Shown here: positions 6,638-12,318 of the stretch, one piece after another | Position numbering within the stretch: the stretch's first letter is position 1 | Layout of the letters: each line of letters starts with the position of its first letter | Source of the DNA: an uncultured Muribaculaceae bacterium | Lineage (GTDB): Bacteria; Bacteroidota; Bacteroidia; Bacteroidales; Muribaculaceae | Reading direction: 5' to 3' | Assembly (NCBI GenBank): GCA_947644475.1 | Contig: CANRZQ010000049.1 | Coordinates: 1 to 12,455, forward strand | Length of the DNA: 12,455 nucleotides | Position numbers and translations under genes: made by a program | The notes under the pieces: model-generated | Databases searched by the model: none | What the model saw: only the letters and a program-made list of their open reading frames with translations | Told to the model about the DNA's origin: nothing

Positions 6638-6694
6638 CAATCAGGCTGCGCCGCGTAGCACAATTGTGCATTGTGCATTGTGCATTGTGCATTG
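6610..6694. repeat. Long perfect inverted repeat (32-bp arms) between ettA and recR
   Basis: Four CAATGCA units plus CAAT (6610-6641) are the exact reverse complement of ATTG plus four TGCATTG units (6663-6694), leaving a 21-base loop. The loop itself can form a small GC-rich hairpin (GGCTGCG then GCGTAGC). Degenerate units extend the symmetry outward to about 6565 and 6746. In RNA this would be a very stable stem; it could end or process the ettA transcript before recR. Confidence 0.88.
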
Positions 6695-6743
6695 AAATAA
6701 TTGTGCATTGAAATAATCGTGCATTGTGAATTGTGCATCGTGA
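6664..6743 (+). repeat. 7-bp tandem repeat TTGTGCA, right block
   Basis: Four exact TTGTGCA units (6664-6691) are followed by spaced and degenerate units interrupted twice by TTGAAATAA. This is the mirror image of the left CAATGCA block. Confidence 0.85.
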
Positions 6744-6753
6744 ATTGATTTAA

Positions 6754-7356
6754 ATGGAATTTTCATCTACATTGCTTGAAGGGGCGGTGACCGAACTGGC
6801 GCGCCTGCCCGGGGTGGGACGCAAGACTGCCCTGCGGCTTGCGTTGCATCTTCTGCGTCAGGATGCCTCCGCCGCCGAGGCGCTTGGCAATGCCATCATA
6901 AACCTTCGCCGCGGCATCCGCTATTGCCGTGTGTGCCACAATATAAGCGAGACGGAGGTGTGTCCGATATGCGCTTCCGAACTCCGCGACCGCTCCACGG
7001 TGTGCGTGGTGGAGAACGTGAAGGATGTGATGATATTCGAGAACACAGGGCAGTACACCGGGCTGTATCATGTGCTCGGTGGTCTTATCTCGCCTGTCGA
7101 CGGCATCGGGCCGGGCAATTTGCAGATCGACTCGTTGGTAGAGCGCGTGCGTGCCGGCGGTGTCGACGAGGTTATCCTCGCCCTGAGCGCGACAATGGAG
7201 GGCGACACCACCAATTTCTATATCTACCGCCGCCTGCGCGAAACGGGCGTGCGCGTCACCCAGCTTGCCCGCGGCGTCTCCGTAGGCAACGAAATCGAAT
7301 ACACCGACGAGGTGACCCTCGGCCGCTCCCTGCTCGACCGCGTGGATTACAAGTAG
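6754..7356 (+). CDS. recR: Recombination mediator protein RecR
   Basis: The 200-residue product has the full RecR layout. There is an N-terminal helix-hairpin-helix (LPGVGRKTALR, about 18-28), a four-cysteine zinc finger (C58, C61, C70, C73: CRVCHNIS...CPIC), then a Toprim domain from about 81 (VCVVEN with E87; GGLISPVDGIGP) and a C-terminal segment with TMEGDTTNFY and ARGVSVGNEIEY. RecR acts with RecO (and RecF) to load RecA on single-stranded gaps; it is cytosolic and DNA-bound as a ring. The length equals the usual 195-205. The ATG at 6754 agrees with the family N-terminus. It follows ettA by 191 bases filled with the inverted 7-bp repeats, and no separate TAnnTTTG promoter was found, so it is either read through from ettA or uses an unseen promoter. 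Confidence 0.95.
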   Translation: MEFSSTLLEGAVTELARLPGVGRKTALRLALHLLRQDASAAEALGNAIINLRRGIRYCRVCHNISETEVCPICASELRDRSTVCVVENVKDVMIFENTGQYTGLYHVLGGLISPVDGIGPGNLQIDSLVERVRAGGVDEVILALSATMEGDTTNFYIYRRLRETGVRVTQLARGVSVGNEIEYTDEVTLGRSLLDRVDYK

Positions 7357-7408
7357 CACCGGCCATTATTCACGTGCATTTCGTGAGTTAAAATAATCGC
7401 GTTTTTTT

Positions 7409-7472
7409 CACATTAATCGTCGTTAATAAGCCATTAATTTAAATTAATGAAAAATTAATGACAATTAATGTG
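7409..7472. repeat. AT-rich palindrome with six TTAAT sites on a 10.5-bp lattice
   Basis: TTAAT begins at 7413, 7423, 7434, 7444, 7455 and 7465, giving spacings of 10, 11, 10, 11 and 10. The block is symmetric about 7440/7441: an exact 18-bp palindrome (CATTAATTTAAATTAATG, 7432-7449) in the centre, and outer ends CACATTAAT (7409-7417) and ATTAATGTG (7464-7472). By eye 26 of 32 arm positions are complementary. TTAAC at 7507 and TTAAT at 7528 keep the phase (42 and 21 bases further). Confidence 0.9.
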
Positions 7473-7565
7473 GAAATTTTACACGGAATCCTGATAATCC
7501 CCGAAATTAACGTAAAAAAATACCTCTTTAATCGTCGTTTACGGCTGCATTGACGTATCACGATG

Positions 7566-7589
7566 TAGGGACGTACGGTTCGTGTGTCC
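7566..7589 (+). repeat. REP-like hairpin with TAGGGACGTACGG core
   Basis: GGACGTACG (7569-7577) can pair with CGTGTGTCC (7581-7589) over nine positions, including two wobble pairs, around a three-base loop. The 13-base core TAGGGACGTACGG (7566-7578) recurs exactly at 10669-10681, and a diverged relative sits in the hairpin at 2371-2393. Confidence 0.65.
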
Positions 7590-7636
7590 GCGCAATAAAT
7601 ATTTCAATTTTCGTAGATTAGCGTAAATGAGGTGTG

Positions 7637-8014
7637 TTAGTAGAGCGGGCTGTAAGGGAAGAAGTTGCGGCGCGGGTCCTTTTTTCTGCGGACGGGCGTG
7701 GCCGGCGCGGGTGTTGATATATGGTCGGGTTGCTGTTGGGGCGATTCTTCTGTGGCAGGGGTCTCGGATTCCTCTTTTTGTTGGGTTTCGGCCTCTTGTG
7801 ATGCTTCGGCAGTTACGGGTTCGGCAGCGGCAGTTTGGCCGGTGAGGTCGCGCACCATCATAAGGAACAGTGCTTTTTTCGTGCCTCGGAAGTCGGGCAT
7901 GGTGCCGTCGGTTTGCCACGCCACGATGGCGCGGATAAGGTCCATCTGCACTTTTGCGCAGCAGCAAGCGATAATCTCGAGCCATTCCGGCTTAATGAGT
8001 GCGTTGTTTATCAT
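7637..8014 (-). CDS. Small hypothetical protein, 125 aa, globular head plus disordered tail
   Basis: The protein has two parts. Residues 1-60 look folded and helical (EWLEIIACCCAKVQMDLIRAI, with a triple Cys, then a short turn and TKKALFLMMVRDL). Residues 61-105 are Glu/Gln/Pro/Ala/Thr-rich and probably disordered. The tail (109-125) is basic then aromatic (RRKKDPRR, NFFPYSPLY). The head faintly recalls the repeated helix pattern of DUF6291-type proteins (helix, AI..., turn, helix), but I would not name it. The ATG at 8014 is supported by an excellent -33/-7 promoter 33 bases upstream, which is the main evidence that the gene is real, because the frame overlaps other open frames. It has no signal peptide. 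It lies downstream of the 795-residue gene on the same strand but has its own promoter, which carries the same TTTGCAAATGC element. Confidence 0.7.
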   Translation of the reverse strand: MINNALIKPEWLEIIACCCAKVQMDLIRAIVAWQTDGTMPDFRGTKKALFLMMVRDLTGQTAAAEPVTAEASQEAETQQKEESETPATEESPQQQPDHISTPAPATPVRRKKDPRRNFFPYSPLY

Positions 8015-8039
8015 AGTAGTATTGGTTTAAAATAATTTT

Positions 8040-8075
8040 GCATTTGCAAATATAATATAAAATATTTGCAAATGC
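8040..8075. promoter_or_regulatory. 14-bp inverted-repeat operator overlapping a promoter
   Basis: GCATTTGCAAATAT (8040-8053) and ATATTTGCAAATGC (8062-8075) are exact reverse complements around 8 bases, and each arm contains the palindrome TTTGCAAA or a close form of it. The pair spans the promoter of the 8014-7637 gene, with one arm on the -7 box and the other reaching the -33 box. This is the geometry of a dimeric repressor operator. Confidence 0.75.
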
Positions 8076-8078
8076 AAA
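8047..8078 (-). promoter_or_regulatory. Promoter of the 8014-7637 gene
   Basis: On the minus strand TTTG (8078-8075) is followed after 20 bases by TATATTTG (8054-8047), an exact -33/-7 pair. The predicted leader is about 27 bases. Confidence 0.8.
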
Positions 8079-8147
8079 ACTTTTGGGCAAAATCGCACGA
8101 ATTATTTTGATGCCTTTTGGATAGGGCGGTTTTAGTTTAGATTTGTA

Positions 8148-10535
8148 TTATGAAATGTCGGCGCCGGGGTAGCCCTCATTTGAAAGTTCTTCGAAGATTT
8201 CGGAGATGGCGGTAGTGTAGAATCTTTCTTTGGGGCTGATGTAGTAGCGTTGGCCGTTTTTGCCATTATATTCAATTTTGACAGTAAGGCCGGTGGCCGA
8301 CCGTATACCTGCCTCAATTTCTTTGGGTGTTGATTTGACGGAGATGGTGTAGCAAGTGTTGCCTCGGAAGGAGCGAATACTTCCCAAGCATGTTTGAGAG
8401 TCGATGGGGAAGATGGTGCCTCCGGAACTATTGGCTTGCTTGGCCGTTTTGACCATATAGAAGCCGATACGCAAATAGGTTAATTGATGCGTGAAGACCT
8501 CCTGAATTGCACGGATGGATACGTTGCTATATAGGTTAAGCGAGAAGGAGTAATTTCTCATGGCATCGCGTTGTCTCTGCAATTCGCGTTCACGTTCTTT
8601 GTTTCGCTCTTCGATGGCCTTGTTTTCTTTTTCGATGGCTTTGTTTATTTCTTCGAGTTGAAGGGCGGAGGCTTTTGGCATTATGCCTGCGGCAAGGTCG
8701 TGGAGTATGGAAATTGTCTTTTTGAAATTGTCGAATGTTGCAAAAAAGCCACATCCGAAAGATGCCTCGACGCCGGCATCGTCACTGATTGTCCAGAACG
8801 GCTTGAAAATGTCGCCGGAGGCTGTTGCCATCATTTCAGATATGGTTTCGAGAAAGGAATTTCTAACAAAATAGGAGTCGATGCCGACCTTATTGAAAAA
8901 GTGGATATAACTCTTTACAAAAGTTGAGTTGTCATCGTTAACGCGGACTTTGATACATATTTGAGCCAGCGGACATTTATCTGTGGTAGTAGATTGGTAC
9001 AGGTCGGCTCTTACGCCATTGCCGCCGTCAATCGTAGTAACATTCTTGACATTTGGAAGAGCACGCAGGGCTTTCTCGGTATCGCTTATGGTGGGCTTGT
9101 AGTAGTCGTACTTCATGCCGCACTCCCGGGCGATGTCTACCAGGTACTTGTAGGTTTGGTCGAGGCCTGCTTTGAGATCGTCGAGTATGGTTGCCGTCTT
9201 GTCGGCGCCTTTGGTAGACGACAGCTCATATACGCGTTTGAGGCGTATGACGTTTTTAAAATCGTAGGCGCGGAAGGGAGTGTTTTTTGCGTTGAAGGCT
9301 TCAATCACCTTGGCGATGTCGGTTGAGGAGGAGATATGTTTTTTGAAATCGGTGATACATGCATCGATGGTTACTTTGGTTGGCTTGGGAAATATCCATG
9401 CGAAGCGTTCAATTTGAAAACCGGTGGCGCCGGGATGTATCATCTTTATGTCGCCGTCGTTGTCGGTAAGTTTGTAATCGGGCAGTTTAGACAACGCCTG
9501 ACGCAGACGGGAGAGGTCGAATACATCGGAGAGCGAGCACGCCGCGCCGAGTTCCTTCATCACGGCTTGCCATATGGCCGGGAGTTCGGCCATGAACTTG
9601 CGTAGACGCTCTATGGCATCAGTCTCGGCAGATGCGGCGTTGAAATCGGTGGAATTGATGGTGCGTTTGATTCTGATTTTGCCGTCGGAAACCTTGAAAG
9701 TCCAGTCCGGGAATTTCTTCTTCGCATTTTGACATGCGCCGTTGAGGTCGCCGGAGAAATTGAAGTCGGTAAGGTATGAGGCGAAGGTGATGTATCCTTT
9801 TTTGATATAAACCCATGCGTATGATTGCAGGGCAAAGATACGTGTCTGTGCGAATTTGAATTGGGCGTCGCCGTCGTCGTCGATTTTGACGAATCCGGGC
9901 ATCTTCCGCAGCAAATCCCGGACAATGGCGGGGATGAACGGGCGTCGGTCAAATATGCCGTCTTTGGCAGCGTTCGCGCCAAGGCGAGAGAAGATATCGG
10001 CAATGAAGCCGGTCACCTCTTTATGGAGCGTCTTGATGGTTTTAATATCGGCGAACGGCACTGTGCGTGTTACCTCTGCGGGCTCTTCGGCAATGTCGAT
10101 ATCGAGACCGGATTGCGCCAGCTGACGAGCAGATTCAAAATCGCTTACGCCAAGGTGCATCACAAGTGAGTCTTTGGAGCACTCGATTATAATGCTGCAT
10201 TTGGCGGGACATTCCTTTGAAGGGGCAGCCTCCACAGCGACAGCCGTGTCGGTGATGGGTGTGACGTTGAGGCGTTTGTCTTTTGACAGGGCTTTTTGAA
10301 TGACGGAGATGTTTATTTCATTGATTTCTTCATCGATAAGGCCCAGTCCGGTGGCTGCTGCTTGTGCTTTTTTCTTGGTTTGTTCGGCAATTGAAGTGAT
10401 GCGGTCGACGTCCACGCCCAGCTCGCTGACGGTTGAGCGTGCTTTATCTACCGCTTTGTCTACAAGGTCGTCTATGTTCGGAGTCTCAATGCCTAAGTTA
10501 GAGGCCGCCTTTTTTAAAGAATCTAAGAATCCCAT
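8148..10535 (-). CDS. Large protein with four tandem YbjN-like domains, 795 aa
   Basis: I do not recognise a named family. The N-terminus (MGFLDSLKKAASNLG, then helices to about 65) is amphipathic and Ala/Lys-rich, and could touch membrane or oligomerise. Four degenerate units follow at about 74-185, 200-330, 340-472 and 484-616. Each runs helix (LRKMP, LSKLP, LRALP), strand with an acidic turn (DDDGD, DNDGD, DGGNG), strands, a short helix, a two-strand hairpin (KIRIKR, VIRLKR) and a long helix. This order matches the YbjN / type III secretion chaperone fold, by pattern only. A charged helix (about 625-660: LEEINKAIEKENKAIEERN...) joins a separate C-terminal domain (661-795). It has no signal peptide or transmembrane segment, so it is probably cytosolic. 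A clean -33/-7 promoter supports the ATG. Function is unknown; the fold would suggest binding of partner proteins rather than catalysis. Confidence 0.75.
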   Translation of the reverse strand: MGFLDSLKKAASNLGIETPNIDDLVDKAVDKARSTVSELGVDVDRITSIAEQTKKKAQAAATGLGLIDEEINEINISVIQKALSKDKRLNVTPITDTAVAVEAAPSKECPAKCSIIIECSKDSLVMHLGVSDFESARQLAQSGLDIDIAEEPAEVTRTVPFADIKTIKTLHKEVTGFIADIFSRLGANAAKDGIFDRRPFIPAIVRDLLRKMPGFVKIDDDGDAQFKFAQTRIFALQSYAWVYIKKGYITFASYLTDFNFSGDLNGACQNAKKKFPDWTFKVSDGKIRIKRTINSTDFNAASAETDAIERLRKFMAELPAIWQAVMKELGAACSLSDVFDLSRLRQALSKLPDYKLTDNDGDIKMIHPGATGFQIERFAWIFPKPTKVTIDACITDFKKHISSSTDIAKVIEAFNAKNTPFRAYDFKNVIRLKRVYELSSTKGADKTATILDDLKAGLDQTYKYLVDIARECGMKYDYYKPTISDTEKALRALPNVKNVTTIDGGNGVRADLYQSTTTDKCPLAQICIKVRVNDDNSTFVKSYIHFFNKVGIDSYFVRNSFLETISEMMATASGDIFKPFWTISDDAGVEASFGCGFFATFDNFKKTISILHDLAAGIMPKASALQLEEINKAIEKENKAIEERNKERERELQRQRDAMRNYSFSLNLYSNVSIRAIQEVFTHQLTYLRIGFYMVKTAKQANSSGGTIFPIDSQTCLGSIRSFRGNTCYTISVKSTPKEIEAGIRSATGLTVKIEYNGKNGQRYYISPKERFYTTAISEIFEELSNEGYPGADIS

Positions 10536-10604
10536 ATTAGTTAAATCTAAGGTTTTTGAAAATGAGTTCCCGAATGTCGGGAATCTGCTATGACGTTAAT
10601 ATCA

Positions 10605-10636
10605 CAAAGATATGCGTTTTATTTAGCATTTGCAAA
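10605..10636 (-). promoter_or_regulatory. Promoter of the 795-aa gene with shared TTTGCAAATGC motif
   Basis: On the minus strand TTTG (10636-10633) and TATCTTTG (10612-10605) lie 20 bases apart, an exact Bacteroidota promoter. The -33 box is part of TTTGCAAATGC (10636-10626), the same word found in both arms of the operator at 8040-8075. Confidence 0.8.
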
Positions 10637-10668
10637 AAAAAATGAGGCCGTGTCGGAATTCCAAACAG

Positions 10669-10681
10669 TAGGGACGTACGG
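10669..10681 (+). repeat. TAGGGACGTACGG core, second copy
   Basis: These 13 bases are identical to 7566-7578. Here the right half of the hairpin is missing; GCATTTTTCGC follows instead. Confidence 0.6.
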
Positions 10682-10704
10682 CATTTTTCGCAAGGGGGGG
10701 ATTG

Positions 10705-10736
10705 GCGCAAGCCGGAGGCTTGCGTTCCTGCCGGGT
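10705..10736 (+). repeat. 33-bp dispersed repeat, copy 2, with hairpin
   Basis: This is the partner of 3774-3806 (opposite strand). Here CGCAAGCC (10706-10713) and GGCTTGCG (10717-10724) form a perfect 8-bp stem with a GGA loop, as in REP elements. Confidence 0.7.
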
Positions 10737-10812
10737 TGCTGATGTCCCCTAATGAGGGTGAAAATGGTTCTTATTAGAAAGACAATATCATGGTTTGAGA
10801 TAAAGTTAGTTT

Positions 10813-10847
10813 ACCCCTTCTTGTCAATTTTAGAAACAAGAAGGGGT
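10813..10847 (-). terminator. 12-bp perfect hairpin behind the lipoprotein gene
   Basis: ACCCCTTCTTGT (10813-10824) and ACAAGAAGGGGT (10836-10847) pair exactly around an 11-base loop, 73 bases after the stop of the 11385-10921 gene. The U-rich tail is weak on the minus strand, so the terminator role is likely but not certain. Confidence 0.6.
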
Positions 10848-10920
10848 TACAAAATCTATGGCTTTGCCGTTAACTGGGCGTTATTGTACGTTTATTATAG
10901 GAAATGTATGACTGTGTGAT

Positions 10921-11385
10921 TTACGAACGTCTTACGAATTTTGAATATGCAACATCGGGACCGCCTTCTATACAATCTTTCGTATAAAATACATTTTTTC
11001 CGGCCTTGTATATTGAAAATACATCGGTAAGCAATCCATCACCTATATATAAACTTCCTTCATAAACTACCCATGTAAATTCTGCACGGTGAGGGAAGAA
11101 ATCACTGTCTGGGTTGGATCGATAGCCATGTCCATCTTCATAAAAAGTGTAAATAAATTTTTGATTATAGCCATCGTGTAATGATGTGTCGTTTATATCC
11201 ATAGCATCTACGTATGGATTAGTACTTTGATAATAAGTTTCTGAAATCCAGTTGCCAACTATGATTTTGCTGATGTCTGATGGTGGAATTGGTTCGTCTT
11301 CGTTGTCATTGCTGCATGATTGCAAGCCGAAGCATAGCAATGCAGCAAGCAAAGACAACGTCAATTTCAAGATTGATTCTTTCAT
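10921..11385 (-). CDS. Lipocalin-like surface lipoprotein, 154 aa
   Basis: A lipoprotein signal peptide is clear: MKESILK, hydrophobic core, and lipobox LQSC with Cys24 as the lipidated residue. The next residues SNDNEDE are acidic, which resembles the Bacteroidota lipoprotein export signal that sends lipoproteins to the cell surface. The mature part has the pattern of small Bacteroidota lipocalin-like proteins: IVGNW near the start (about 42-46), YTFYEDGHGY (about 79-88), FTWVVYEGSLYIGDG (about 103-117), then short strands to the end. A barrel-like binding fold is inferred and no ligand can be named. It begins 28 bases after the stop of the HEPN-like gene, with no promoter between, so the two probably share a transcript. 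A cytosolic HEPN protein followed by a lipoprotein is an unusual pairing. Confidence 0.8.
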   Translation of the reverse strand: MKESILKLTLSLLAALLCFGLQSCSNDNEDEPIPPSDISKIIVGNWISETYYQSTNPYVDAMDINDTSLHDGYNQKFIYTFYEDGHGYRSNPDSDFFPHRAEFTWVVYEGSLYIGDGLLTDVFSIYKAGKNVFYTKDCIEGGPDVAYSKFVRRS

Positions 11386-11413
11386 TTCGGTTTTTGTTTT
11401 GATTGGTTGATAA

Positions 11414-12106
11414 TTATTTTTTGATTATTTTTGGGGAAATTTCTATGGCTTTCTGTTCGCTGCGTTTAAGTAAAGTTATGCAACGGTCGAGGAATTTGGA
11501 TAGGAAACTATTGTCGAGGATTTGGATTCTTTCATCGGTACATTCTATTCCTGTTATACCACGACGGTTTAGTTCAATTACAGCATGCTTTGCTTTTTTG
11601 TTTGTTGTGCTGCTATGTGTTAAACTATTCCGGATAAGGCGATGGAGTTTGTTGATAATGAAAGAGTCTGTTTCTAATTGTTCATCGTTGAAGTCAATTC
11701 CGAGTGTTTTTAGATATACATCAAGTTTCGAAGTCCTGTCTTTGTGATGCTCTTTTTTGTTTCCGTTTTGTCGGTCCAATAATCCATAGTTATAGCATAT
11801 GTCGCCGAGAGAAGATTCGCACATTGAATAAATGCAGATGTATAGTTTATTTAATGCTTGAAAATGTTGTAATTCAGTTTCTTGAAGTGCATTTTCAAAA
11901 AAATATACTCTTGATGCCATTTCAGCTCGTGCGTCATTATAATCCATTGATATGTACGACGGGTCATGCTCGATGTCGTATATCTCAGCCTTTAATGAAT
12001 CTGTAATGCTTCGGAATTGATGTTCCACGGAATCAATCATATTGCGCAATGCCTCATGCAATATGTCGACCTCATACATGGTTTTGCTGCGACCTTTTGC
12101 AATCAT
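11414..12106 (-). CDS. HEPN-like all-helical protein, 230 aa, possible RNase
   Basis: The product is almost entirely helical and has no signal peptide. Residues 1-110 form long helices with an Asp/Glu-rich middle (KAEIYDIEHDPSYISMDYND). The second half contains INKLHRLIRNSLTHS, in which R159-NSLT-H164 is the RX4H motif that marks catalytic HEPN domains (RNases of toxin, abortive-infection and CRISPR effector proteins). The preceding helix (LNKLYICIYSMCESSLGDI) and the gap before RX4H fit the HEPN four-helix layout seen in MAE_28990-type proteins. Activity is inferred from the motif alone. HEPN toxins often sit beside a nucleotidyltransferase or other antitoxin; none is visible here. The ATG at 12106 overlaps the stop of a doubtful upstream frame (ATGA), and ATG 12079 is an alternative start. 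The lipoprotein gene follows after 28 bases. Confidence 0.7.
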   Translation of the reverse strand: MIAKGRSKTMYEVDILHEALRNMIDSVEHQFRSITDSLKAEIYDIEHDPSYISMDYNDARAEMASRVYFFENALQETELQHFQALNKLYICIYSMCESSLGDICYNYGLLDRQNGNKKEHHKDRTSKLDVYLKTLGIDFNDEQLETDSFIINKLHRLIRNSLTHSSTTNKKAKHAVIELNRRGITGIECTDERIQILDNSFLSKFLDRCITLLKRSEQKAIEISPKIIKK

Positions 12107-12318
12107 TCTTTTAGGTTGCCGCGGGGCTCACATCGTTGGCGGTTGATGGGTTTATAAAAAAAGCGTGAGAGCCACACTTGTTGCTCGTCCCACACTTGGA
12201 GGCTCTGGAATTGCCCATCGTAGAAGAACGAGCAAACTTGCAGAAGCCTCACGCAGAATATGCTATGCGTCCATGTTCTACGCTCGCGCGCAGAATTGGA
12301 CGGAATATACATATCCAC
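12103..12318 (-). CDS. Doubtful 71-aa ORF overlapping the HEPN-like gene start
   Basis: An open frame from GTG 12318 (or ATG 12312) ends in TGA overlapping the ATG of the HEPN-like gene by four bases (ATGA), as in coupled operons. The product is rich in Arg, Gln, Trp and Cys and looks like no protein I know. The DNA beneath it contains nested inverted repeats (12163-12254), so it may be non-coding or a decayed gene. No promoter was seen upstream. Confidence 0.25.
   Translation of the reverse strand: MDMYIPSNSARERRTWTHSIFCVRLLQVCSFFYDGQFQSLQVWDEQQVWLSRFFYKPINRQRCEPRGNLKE
12163..12254. repeat. Nested inverted repeats upstream of the HEPN-like gene
   Basis: GCGTGAG (12163-12169) pairs with CTCACGC (12248-12254), and inside it TTGCTCGT (12181-12188) pairs with ACGAGCAA (12228-12235), with 11 and 12 unpaired bases between the two stems on either side. 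CCACACTTG is repeated directly at 12172-12180 and 12190-12198. The structure could be a leader or a non-coding RNA. Confidence 0.45.

Larger units (their letters stand above)
7357..7636. other. 280-bp convergent gap holding the phased TTAAT element
   Basis: Both flanking genes end here (recR from the left, the 8014-7637 gene from the right), so no start codon needs a promoter in this gap. It contains the helically phased TTAAT sites (7409-7532), a 12-base direct repeat TTAATCGTCGTT at 7413-7424 and 7528-7539, and a REP-like hairpin at 7566-7589. No coding frame is convincing. Confidence 0.6.
10536..10920. other. 385-bp intergenic region: promoter, REP-like repeats, terminator
   Basis: From left to right it holds the promoter of the 795-residue gene (10605-10636), a TAGGGACGTACGG core (10669-10681), a 33-bp dispersed repeat with hairpin (10705-10736) and a 12-bp-stem hairpin (10813-10847) behind the lipoprotein gene. 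No gene was seen. Confidence 0.6.

Noticed and set aside
5636..6640. 334-aa open frame on the minus strand
   Set aside because: It is antisense to ettA and begins inside the 7-bp repeats (VHCALCIVH-type peptide). No family is recognisable.
6589..6743. Possible CRISPR array
   Set aside because: The units are 7 bp with no spacers, the two blocks face each other, and no cas gene is near.
7539..7985. 148-aa minus-strand frame overlapping the 125-aa gene
   Set aside because: It is Arg/Pro/His-rich, has no promoter at its start and runs through the intergenic repeat. The 8014 frame has the exact promoter.
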